Shown piece by piece: positions 1-5,905 of a stretch of 5,905 bases of DNA (position 1 is its first letter; the number at the start of each line of letters is the position of its first letter). A program made the position numbers and the translations under genes. The notes under the pieces were generated by a model. It worked only from the letters and a program-made list of their open reading frames with translations, was not told the DNA's origin and searched no databases. This DNA comes from Bryobacterales bacterium (GTDB taxonomy: Bacteria > Acidobacteriota > Terriglobia > Bryobacterales > Bryobacteraceae), in assembly GCA_025353235.1 (NCBI GenBank), contig JANXQZ010001205.1, positions 1 to 5,905 of the forward strand, read 5' to 3'.

Positions 1-47
1 CGGTACCTCGCTTTCCGCATTAAACCGGTTACAGTTGCGTAGGGACT

Positions 48-53
48 TATAAC
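48..53 (+). promoter_or_regulatory. possible -10 box of the PEP-CTERM gene
   Basis: TATAAC lies 26 bases before the ATG and matches the sigma-70 -10 consensus at five of six positions. No convincing -35 box sits 16-18 bases upstream, where the sequence is around CCGGTT. A perfect 8-base palindrome, AACCGGTT, occupies 23-30 in the -35 region and could be an operator or simple chance. The promoter is therefore weak and speculative. Confidence 0.25.
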
Positions 54-64
54 TTAACGCTTCC

Positions 65-70
65 CGGAGA
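65..70 (+). promoter_or_regulatory. ribosome binding site for the PEP-CTERM gene
   Basis: CGGAGA contains a GGAG core (66-69) that ends 10 bases before the ATG at 80. This is an acceptable, slightly long Shine-Dalgarno spacing. It supports the ATG that places a complete signal peptide at the N terminus. Confidence 0.6.
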
Positions 71-79
71 TAAAACATA

Positions 80-772
80 ATGAAGACTGAAATTCTAGTA
101 GCGAGCTTGTTAGCTCTTTCCACAATCGCGAGTGCGGCAGCCGTAGACTGCGCAGCTCCAGCCCCGATTGGCGCTCTCGGCGCAAACGTCACAAGCCTTT
201 CGATGGGATGCTTCGGAGGCGGGTTGCTGTTTGACGGGTTCGCAGTGCATTCAGCACCGCTCGGAACCAACGTATACGTGTCGGCGATCGGAACGGGATC
301 GATCATCGGCTCACAAGGCTATAGCCTGGGATTCCAGATCTTGACCCCAACGGCCCCTGTAGACACTATATTGCAATATAGAGTGTCGACGCTGAATGGC
401 TCCTCGAGCATCATCGGCGTGGACAATGGTCAGAATGGCATCAACACGACCATCGGCGAGCTTGTATGCGACCAGGCCTTTTCAGCAGGGGGCATTTGCG
501 CCACCGGCCACGTGATCGCGAATTTTTCCAATCCTCCAACCCCGAACAATACCTTAGTATTGCTAAGCGGTGGCGCTAGAAGCCAGATTTTCATCTCGAA
601 GGACATCGCGGAGCCAACGACGAACTCCTTCATCAGCAGCTTTGTCAACAGTCATCAAACCGGGGGCTTCAATAATGAAACCGGTACGGTTCCAGAGCCT
701 TCCACTTCCCTAATGTTCAGCTTTGGAATTCTCGGTATGGCTGGACTGGCGCGTAAATTCCGAAAGGCCTAA
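80..772 (+). CDS. PEP-CTERM sorting domain-containing secreted protein
   Basis: This is a 230-residue exported protein of unknown function. An N-terminal signal peptide is clear: Lys2 and then a hydrophobic stretch at about residues 5-17, with a likely cleavage site in the Ala-rich region at 17-22. The C terminus has the tripartite PEP-CTERM signal: Pro-Glu-Pro at 205-207, a hydrophobic helix at about 209-224, and a basic tail (RKFRK, 225-229). In this system an exosortase removes or processes the C-terminal signal after export. The mature region is rich in Gly, Ser, Asn and Thr, lacks long charged stretches, and has four cysteines at 24, 44, 130 and 140 that could form two disulfides. I recall similar four-Cys PEP-CTERM proteins with a conserved Ser-Lys-Asp-Ile element (here 173-176) from acidobacteria; this is memory, not a search. 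The gene converges with the glycan operon, and the two stop codons overlap by 4 bases. No exosortase gene is in the window. Family assignment is firm; the molecular function is unknown. Confidence 0.92.
   Translation: MKTEILVASLLALSTIASAAAVDCAAPAPIGALGANVTSLSMGCFGGGLLFDGFAVHSAPLGTNVYVSAIGTGSIIGSQGYSLGFQILTPTAPVDTILQYRVSTLNGSSSIIGVDNGQNGINTTIGELVCDQAFSAGGICATGHVIANFSNPPTPNNTLVLLSGGARSQIFISKDIAEPTTNSFISSFVNSHQTGGFNNETGTVPEPSTSLMFSFGILGMAGLARKFRKA
359..390. repeat. imperfect inverted repeat inside the PEP-CTERM gene
   Basis: A perfect 16-base palindrome, CTATATTGCAATATAG, occupies 366-381. It extends outwards as GACAC (362-366) against GTGTC (383-387), with two unpaired bases (GA, 381-382), and then GT (359-360) against AC (389-390) across one A/G mismatch. 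In all, about 14 base pairs can form across 32 bases with no loop to spare at the centre. The segment lies wholly within codons of the mature protein. It has no T tract, so it is not a typical terminator. The symmetry is directly visible; any role as a protein-binding or cruciform site is conjecture. Confidence 0.5.
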
Positions 773-3114
773 CTTGCGCGCTTGGTGCGGACGAGGGATC
801 GGTAGTTTTCCACTAGCTGCTCGGTGAGAACTCTCATATCCTTCGTTTGCACAACGTGCTGCCGAGCTCTTTCAGCCATCGCTCGAGCCTTCTCCGGGTT
901 CTGGAAGAGATCAAGCACGTGGTCAGCAAAAACGCTTGCGTCTTCCGCCAGTGCACATAGCTGACCGTCCTCGTCGGCGAGTCCTTCGGCTCCAAGACGC
1001 GTAGAGACAACCGGTATTCCGGCGGCGAACGCTTCCAGCAGCTTCACTCGCATGCCGGAGCCGGCCAGAATGGGGCAGACGAAGATGGCATAGCGAGCCA
1101 ACGGTTCGCGTACTTCCTCAACGAATCCTCTTAGCTCAATCGCGGTCCCAAGGTCCGGGAGGCTATGCCGGGGGGGCGGGTCCGAGCCTACAACGATCAA
1201 CCGTGCTTCCGGGCGACGGGCCAGCACCGACGGCAACACCTTAGAAACGAACCAGTTTAGAGCCACTTGGTTCGGAGTGTGCCGAAAGCTGCCAAGGAAA
1301 AGCATTGTAAAGGGTTCGCGGTTCGTAGGGTTAAAGTCGTAGCGGCTGGTATCGATGCCGGCGCGCAGCCCGGAGTCGATTCGGTCGGCGATCTGCGGAA
1401 GGTAACCGGCCAGGTAAGCAGCGTTGACCGGGCTGCACACTTGGACGCGATCAAAGTTCGGAAGGATGCGCAGCTCGAAGCGCAGCGCTCGGAGATATTC
1501 GAAGGACGCTTTCACTTTCGTCAGAACTCCGTTCATTTGCGGCAACTGTCGGGAGATCGACTGGAAATAGACGTCGTGCTCGAACAATACGCAAGCGATT
1601 TGGCGAAATTGCATGGCATATTGAGCCAGAGCCGTGTACTCAATTTGGACTACGTCAATTTGACGGGTGTAGATCTGACGGTGGATCAGCCACTCGAGGT
1701 CCGGGTTAGCGAACTCTGTGACCGCGTGGGGAGAGATGGATCCGAACTGCTTCTGCTTACCCTCCATGCGAACTACGTATTCTATAGAATCGAAGCTGTC
1801 GGCCATGTCGTCATGGGCAGCTCGCTCCCATTCATGGTCGAGCAATACGATTAGATTCAGGGCCGTTTGATACGAAAGATGTTGAACGGTCTGGGACATG
1901 AAGACGGCGCCACCGTGCACGGGTGGCCAGATCGGGTAGGGTGAAACGAAGAGCACGCAGAGCGGATCGGGACTGGGAGGAAGCCGGACGAAGCGGTCGC
2001 GGAAATAGCCTCCCAGGGGGCGGCGGAACGCTTCGGTATCGGAAATTACGGCGAGATCGCGGGCGCGATTCCGAGACCGGAGGGCACCCGGTAATTGTCG
2101 AAAGGCGCGCCATATCCCCGAGAAATTCGCGCGCTCCGGCGCATCGCCAAAAAGAAGACTAAGCGCCGCGCCCGCGAAGGTGTACAAGAAGTGCGAGAGC
2201 AGCCGTGGCAATTCATGGATATTCTTCCAGCAAAATAAAATGAAGTTCTTCTTCAGTACCAGGTCGATTTGGGTTTGCGCGAAGTTCTTGCCGATGGTGC
2301 CGCGATGCTCGTGGTACACGCTGCTCCGCGGTTCGTAGAGGACTTTCCACCCGCGTTTCCAGGCTAGGTAGCCGAGGTCGGTGTCCTCCAGGTAGAAAGG
2401 TGCTAGCAAGGAGTCGAAGCCGCCGAGCTCCAGGAATTTGCGGCGGTCAAAGGCGCACGATCCGCCCCCTCCGTAGAAACATGGGTACGCCGATTGGATC
2501 GCCTCATCCGCGCGATGACGCACGCGGAGCCCCCCGCTTTCCCACCAGCCTTGCGTCAACCCGGTTTCTTCGCGCAGCTTGGCCGGGTCGCTAAAGAAGA
2601 TTTGGCACGAGACTGCGAAGATCTTTTCGTCCGAGAATGCGTCGAGCAAGGGCTTTAGAAAGTCGGGGTCGACCCGCATGTCGCTATTGAGAAGCACGAC
2701 GATGTCGTTTTTGGCGGCTCTGAATCCGATGTTGGAGCCGCCTCCAAAGCCTAGGTTGGAGTCCAGCGCGATTACCCGCACGGAAGGAAAGCGCTCGCGG
2801 ATGAATTCCGCGCTGCCATCGGTGGACCCATTATCTACAACAACTATTTCGTTATCGGAGTGGTTCTTGAGCGCTTCGATCACGGAGGGCAGATACTTTC
2901 CCAGTAGATCTTTTCCGTTCCAATTTGGAATGACAACGCTGGCTGCAGTATTGGCGCACCCCTGCTCGGGGGCGAAGGGAGGCCGGGCACGAAGTCTGAA
3001 AAGCAGATCCGAAGCCAAAATAGCGAGGAGGGAAATACCCAAGAAGCCAGCGGAGACCACGAGCAGAGGCAGCGACTTGACCAGTCGCCACAAGATGATA
3101 AAGAAAGTGCGCAC
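769..3114 (-). CDS. two-domain glycosyltransferase (GT2 + GT4 fusion)
   Basis: A 781-residue protein carries two complete glycosyltransferase domains and probably adds two sugars to a lipid-linked or cell-surface glycan at the inner membrane. A hydrophobic segment at 16-39 should anchor it. The GT2 (GT-A fold, rhamnosyltransferase-like) domain spans about 57-275: SVVIPNWNG at 59-67, VVVDNGSTDG at 91-100, the DxD-equivalent Asn-Ser-Asp at 143-145, and the ED pair at 243-244 in YLEDTDLG. A second hydrophobic stretch at 305-323 follows. The GT4 (GT-B fold) domain spans about 385-770: Gly-Gly at 401-402, FLGSFRHTPN at 606-615, VVGSDPPP at 641-648 and GSGMRVKLLEAFAAG at 685-699. In that last motif the usual first Glu of E-x7-E is Ser686, while Glu694 is kept. 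The start is GTG. An AGGAG lies 18 bases upstream, too far for normal use, and an in-frame TAG ends the methyltransferase gene only 12 bases before the GTG. Donor and acceptor sugars cannot be told from sequence. The fold assignments are secure; the exact start is less so. Confidence 0.93.
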   Translation of the reverse strand: MRTFFIILWRLVKSLPLLVVSAGFLGISLLAILASDLLFRLRARPPFAPEQGCANTAASVVIPNWNGKDLLGKYLPSVIEALKNHSDNEIVVVDNGSTDGSAEFIRERFPSVRVIALDSNLGFGGGSNIGFRAAKNDIVVLLNSDMRVDPDFLKPLLDAFSDEKIFAVSCQIFFSDPAKLREETGLTQGWWESGGLRVRHRADEAIQSAYPCFYGGGGSCAFDRRKFLELGGFDSLLAPFYLEDTDLGYLAWKRGWKVLYEPRSSVYHEHRGTIGKNFAQTQIDLVLKKNFILFCWKNIHELPRLLSHFLYTFAGAALSLLFGDAPERANFSGIWRAFRQLPGALRSRNRARDLAVISDTEAFRRPLGGYFRDRFVRLPPSPDPLCVLFVSPYPIWPPVHGGAVFMSQTVQHLSYQTALNLIVLLDHEWERAAHDDMADSFDSIEYVVRMEGKQKQFGSISPHAVTEFANPDLEWLIHRQIYTRQIDVVQIEYTALAQYAMQFRQIACVLFEHDVYFQSISRQLPQMNGVLTKVKASFEYLRALRFELRILPNFDRVQVCSPVNAAYLAGYLPQIADRIDSGLRAGIDTSRYDFNPTNREPFTMLFLGSFRHTPNQVALNWFVSKVLPSVLARRPEARLIVVGSDPPPRHSLPDLGTAIELRGFVEEVREPLARYAIFVCPILAGSGMRVKLLEAFAAGIPVVSTRLGAEGLADEDGQLCALAEDASVFADHVLDLFQNPEKARAMAERARQHVVQTKDMRVLTEQLVENYRSLVRTKRAS

Positions 3115-3126
3115 CGACTGACTTGG

Positions 3127-4356
3127 CTAGCGCTCCTGCGCTTGAAGCACAGGGCCTAAACGGAGCCGTCTTCCTAGTTTGAGCCAGCGTGACGTAGCGG
3201 CAGTATTTAATTGTGCCTCGGTGCGCTGAGCCCAGAGTGTACGTTCTTCCACGGTGGTCTCAGCCTGCTGCAAAAGCCTGACGCACTCTACCAGCTCTTG
3301 AGATTTCGCATCTAGCTCACCGGTTAGCCGCGCATCGGTATCCCGGGCCCATTCGGTTTTCGCCAGGTTTTCTTCTTCTAATTCTCGAACCTTGCACTCA
3401 TACCCTTGGGCGACCGCAGTAGCGGCCGCTTGCTCGTCCAGAAGCTCTTGCTGCAAGCTTTCCACTCGCTGATGAGCCTCGTTGAGTTGACGATTAAGTT
3501 GTTCCGCCCACAAGTTGTGACGTTCAAGTTCATCCTTTTGCTTGCGATAAAGAGCGAGGAGGTCGTCCCGTTCCTGCCTGGTCTGATCCAGCCATGTAGT
3601 CGTTTGACCCACCTGGATCTGAAGCAAATGGACATGTTGCTCGCGCTCCCGCAGAATATTTGCGGCCTTAGGCACGTATACAAAAGAGCGCAAGTCGGGG
3701 AGAGGGGAATGCGAGCACAGAGCTATGAAAAAGTGGGCATCGTCGACCGATCCTCCGCCCCCATCGATGCGGGCGTCGGAGGGCCAGAACGTCTTAGCAG
3801 GATGGAAGGCGAATGACTCCACGCGATTTTGCAGCAGAAGAACCACATGGGGGAACACCGAATTGAGTTCGGAGTAAAATTCGTCAGCTTCGAATTCGTG
3901 AGCATGATACGGGTTAGGCCCGCTTTCCGCGCGCGATTCTGCGTAGTACCGCTTATTCGGAGTGGATACGATGAACAGTCCAGTCGGTGCTAGGACCCGC
4001 GACGCTTCGCGAATGAATTGGCGATAGTCGGCGAGGTGTTCGATCACCTCGAAAGCCACGACCACTTCGAAGCGAGCCTTCGGAAGCGGCAGAGCCTCAC
4101 AGGATCCCGTGGTGAAAATCGGGCCAGGATAGCTCAAGCGCGCATATTCTATGGCCTGCGGCGAGATATCAACGCCAACCACCTGCGCCGCGACCTGGGC
4201 CAGCTCGGCCGACCCATACCCCGTTCCGCAGCCGCAGTCCAGCACCTGCTTTGACACTGCAAAGCCGCGCGCGAAGGCATACCTGGCAAAGTGCTCGCTC
4301 CAGAGATCGTCATTTACTTGGCCCGGAACAACGCGTTCGCCCGTGAACTCAACCAA
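3127..4356 (-). CDS. SAM-dependent methyltransferase with C-terminal coiled coil
   Basis: A 409-residue class I methyltransferase, likely acting on a polysaccharide or its lipid-linked precursor in the cytoplasm. The N-terminal FTGERVVPG (4-12) is typical of methyltransferases in surface-glycan clusters. SAM motif I is VLDCGCGTGYGS (38-49), the acidic residue ending strand 2 is Asp63 in GVDIS, and AFEVIEHL (101-108) and STPNK (131-135) complete the Rossmann-like core, which ends near residue 215. From about 232 to 388 the protein is a highly charged, Leu/Gln/Glu-rich predicted coiled coil with recurrent Trp-containing units at W255, W283, W336 and W375. The last 20 residues (SRWLKLGRRLRLG, 389-401) are basic and could touch the membrane. 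The start is TTG. A GGAG ends 7 bases upstream, and FTGERV falls immediately after it, which supports this start. The gene overlaps the upstream ATPase gene by 8 bases, suggesting translational coupling. By analogy with WbdD of E. coli O8/O9a it may cap chains and set their length, but no kinase domain is present, so that is inference. Confidence 0.9.
   Translation of the reverse strand: MVEFTGERVVPGQVNDDLWSEHFARYAFARGFAVSKQVLDCGCGTGYGSAELAQVAAQVVGVDISPQAIEYARLSYPGPIFTTGSCEALPLPKARFEVVVAFEVIEHLADYRQFIREASRVLAPTGLFIVSTPNKRYYAESRAESGPNPYHAHEFEADEFYSELNSVFPHVVLLLQNRVESFAFHPAKTFWPSDARIDGGGGSVDDAHFFIALCSHSPLPDLRSFVYVPKAANILREREQHVHLLQIQVGQTTTWLDQTRQERDDLLALYRKQKDELERHNLWAEQLNRQLNEAHQRVESLQQELLDEQAAATAVAQGYECKVRELEEENLAKTEWARDTDARLTGELDAKSQELVECVRLLQQAETTVEERTLWAQRTEAQLNTAATSRWLKLGRRLRLGPVLQAQER
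3133..3137 (-). promoter_or_regulatory. distant AGGAG before the glycosyltransferase start
   Basis: AGGAG lies in the last codons of the methyltransferase gene. Eighteen bases separate it from the GTG at 3114, beyond the usual 5-10. It is the only Shine-Dalgarno-like sequence near this start. It may support reinitiation after the TAG stop rather than direct initiation. Confidence 0.3.
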
Positions 4357-5677
4357 GCTGATGCTCCAACTGGTGACCTGGCGCGCTCGACTGCAGCGTT
4401 CGATTTAGTTCTACCCGGCAGGGCAGGTGCATGTGGCCGTATACCGGCTGGTCCGTCGCGATCATCTGAAGCGTGATGGCATTGTCCACCCAATCGCACA
4501 TCGTGTAAGCGTGCAGTGTCCCGTCTGCGATGGCAGGCGAAAACGAGAAGGCGGACGGGTAAAGGTGGGGAACCGTAAGGTGGAAATCGAGCGTGTAGAT
4601 ATCGCCTGTGGCCATGGCCGGCACCTCGACGCCTTCCCGTGCAGTGTTCGTGCCGGCAAAATCTAGGCCTAAGTGGTTTCGGACCATAAACCCGATCACC
4701 GGCAGGGCGACATCTTCAATGGCCCGCACGCTGATTCGGACAGTAATGTTCGAATCCGGCTCTAGAAAAAGGCTGGACGAACCCAATCCGTCGAAGATGG
4801 CGATCCCCAAAATCTCCGCCCTACCGTCCCCAAATCGATGGTCTACATTCGGAATGCGCGTAACAATCTCCGGAGCGTGGAACGGACCGGCCAAGCGCTC
4901 AGGCGATGCGCGACGATGGTTCACATTCAGGTACACCGCGTCTTTTTCTGTCATCGCAGCCATGTATTTGGAGACGACCATATCGGGGTCGCCCAGTTCG
5001 CGTATTCGACCTGCATCCAGCCAAAGAACTTGATCCCCGAGTGCTTTCACGTCACCTACATCATGGGAAACAAAGAGGATAGTCACTCCTTGATCACGAA
5101 GCTCATGGACTTTGCGCATGCATCGCTGACGGAAGTAAATATCGCCGACAGCCAGAGCCTCATCGACAATGAGTATTTCTGGATCTACGTGAATGGCTAC
5201 GGCGAACGCCAGCCGAATGGCCATGCCGCTCGAGTACATTTTCACGGGCTGGTCTATAAACGCACCGATCTCGGCAAAATTCTCGATTTGCGGGAATTTG
5301 GCGTCCATCTCACGGCGGGAAAACCCGAGAATTGCAGCGTTCAGATAAACGTTATCGCGACCGCTGAACTCGGGATTGAAGCCCGAGCCCAATTCCAGCA
5401 AGGCGGCTACGCGTCCCTGTACATTCACGATCCCTTTGGTAGGTTCCAGAATTCCTGCAACCATCTGAAGAAGAGTGCTCTTCCCTGAACCGTTTTCGCC
5501 TATGATACAAAAGGTATCGCCCGCTGGAATGCTGAAGCTGATATCGCGGAGAGCCCAAAAATCTTTATGGAAGGAAATACGGTTGAGACAAGCTAGTTCT
5601 TTGAGGCGGGAACTGGGCGAAGGGTAAATCTGGTAGGCCTTGGAGACATCACGGAACTGAACTGCAGTGGCAACCAC
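4349..5677 (-). CDS. wzt: Wzt-type ABC transporter ATP-binding protein with C-terminal domain
   Basis: A 442-residue ATPase of the polysaccharide/polyol phosphate exporter family (O-antigen Wzt type), expected to pair with a membrane permease (Wzm) and power glycan export across the inner membrane. Walker A is GENGSGKST at 60-68. The Q-loop region reads LLELGSGFNPEFSGRDN (93-109) with the Glu usual in this family. The signature YSSGMAIRLAFA (148-159) has SSGM in place of LSGGQ, which is also typical. Walker B is ILIVDEALAVGD (168-179) and the H-loop His is 205. A C-terminal extension of about 190 residues, with a beta-rich region at about 280-420, matches the length of the Wzt domain that binds the non-reducing end of O8/O9a chains in E. 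coli (Wzt of about 400-430 residues). The GTG start gives the usual short lead-in to the first strand. No Shine-Dalgarno sequence precedes it, and the promoter suggests a leaderless message. Its last codons supply the Shine-Dalgarno of the methyltransferase gene. No permease gene is visible nearby. The symbol denotes family type, not proven orthology. Confidence 0.93.
   Translation of the reverse strand: MVATAVQFRDVSKAYQIYPSPSSRLKELACLNRISFHKDFWALRDISFSIPAGDTFCIIGENGSGKSTLLQMVAGILEPTKGIVNVQGRVAALLELGSGFNPEFSGRDNVYLNAAILGFSRREMDAKFPQIENFAEIGAFIDQPVKMYSSGMAIRLAFAVAIHVDPEILIVDEALAVGDIYFRQRCMRKVHELRDQGVTILFVSHDVGDVKALGDQVLWLDAGRIRELGDPDMVVSKYMAAMTEKDAVYLNVNHRRASPERLAGPFHAPEIVTRIPNVDHRFGDGRAEILGIAIFDGLGSSSLFLEPDSNITVRISVRAIEDVALPVIGFMVRNHLGLDFAGTNTAREGVEVPAMATGDIYTLDFHLTVPHLYPSAFSFSPAIADGTLHAYTMCDWVDNAITLQMIATDQPVYGHMHLPCRVELNRTLQSSAPGHQLEHQLG
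4364..4367 (-). promoter_or_regulatory. ribosome binding site for the methyltransferase gene
   Basis: GGAG lies inside the final codons of the ATPase gene (His-Gln-Leu-Glu-His region), 7 bases before the TTG at 4356. Good spacing and the absence of any ATG nearby make this the site that decides the TTG start. Confidence 0.6.
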
Positions 5678-5684
5678 TAAGACG

Positions 5685-5714
5685 AATCTACTGAATAGAA
5701 GAGGAAACTGTCAA
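5685..5714 (-). promoter_or_regulatory. sigma-70-like promoter of the glycan operon
   Basis: On the minus strand a perfect -35 hexamer, TTGACA (5714-5709), is followed by an 18-base spacer and TAGATT (5690-5685), which matches the -10 consensus at four of six positions. Transcription would begin about 7 bases further on, at about A5678 or G5677, that is, at or next to the GTG start of the ATPase gene. The three downstream minus-strand genes have overlaps or tiny gaps, so this is probably the operon promoter. Confidence 0.5.
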
Positions 5715-5751
5715 ATGGTGAGGGATTCAGGGCGACCGCCGACACCCGCGC

Positions 5752-5774
5752 ACGCTGTGAGTATGCTCAGGCGT
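5752..5774. repeat. small interrupted stem-loop upstream of the operon
   Basis: ACGC (5752-5755) pairs with GCGT (5771-5774), and TGAG (5758-5761) pairs with CTCA (5766-5769), around a TATG loop with small internal bulges. It lies about 38 bases upstream of the -35 box. It is followed on the plus strand by ATTTAGTT, a poor T tract. It could be an operator or weak terminator, or chance. Apart from this and the promoter, nothing is recognised between 5678 and 5905. Confidence 0.2.
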
Positions 5775-5905
5775 ATTTAGTTCGCCGGACTACCGATCCT
5801 AAGCGCGGAAACGGTCGAAAGGTAAACCCGCAGAATGCGTCGAGGAAGCAGGTAGCCGCCCTGAATGAAATGGGTCAGTGTCTACGTTATCTATAGAACC
5901 TCCTG

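Overview
This window carries one secreted-protein gene on the plus strand facing a tightly packed three-gene polysaccharide export and glycosylation operon on the minus strand. No RNA gene, mobile element or CRISPR array is visible. The likely source is an acidobacterium, perhaps of the Solibacter/Bryobacter type. That rests on family recognition: a PEP-CTERM protein with four spaced cysteines, and a methyltransferase/coiled-coil protein next to a GT2-GT4 protein, combinations I associate with that phylum. The base composition is moderate in GC. No marker gene settles the assignment, so it is an inference.

Layout. Positions 1-79 are a leader with a Shine-Dalgarno sequence and a weak -10-like box. 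Positions 80-772 (+) encode a 230-residue exported PEP-CTERM protein. Its stop codon overlaps the stop of the opposing operon by 4 bases (769-772), so the two transcription units collide with no room for a terminator between them. Reading leftwards from position 5677, the minus-strand operon encodes a Wzt-type ABC ATPase with a C-terminal carbohydrate-binding-like domain (5677-4349), a SAM-dependent methyltransferase with a long C-terminal coiled coil (4356-3127, overlapping the ATPase gene by 8 bases), and a 781-residue two-domain GT2+GT4 glycosyltransferase (3114-769). The glycosyltransferase gene starts 12 bases after the methyltransferase stop and in the same reading frame. Positions 5678-5905 are non-coding as far as can be seen. 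They hold a good promoter (TTGACA, 18-base spacer, TAGATT) that would start transcription at about the GTG start of the ATPase gene.

How the genes may work together. The glycosyltransferase would add sugars to a lipid-linked glycan at the inner membrane. The methyltransferase/coiled-coil protein could cap the growing chain. The Wzt ATPase, with its extra C-terminal domain, could recognise the finished chain and drive export with a Wzm-type permease that is not in the window. The arrangement resembles the WbdD/Wzt O8/O9a O-antigen system of E. coli, in which a methyltransferase-bearing coiled-coil protein sets chain length and Wzt reads the cap. The analogy comes from domain content, not from demonstrated homology.

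The points most worth a second look are the single in-frame TAG separating the methyltransferase from the glycosyltransferase, the probable leaderless start of the ATPase, the use of non-ATG starts in all three operon genes, and a long imperfect palindrome inside the PEP-CTERM gene.
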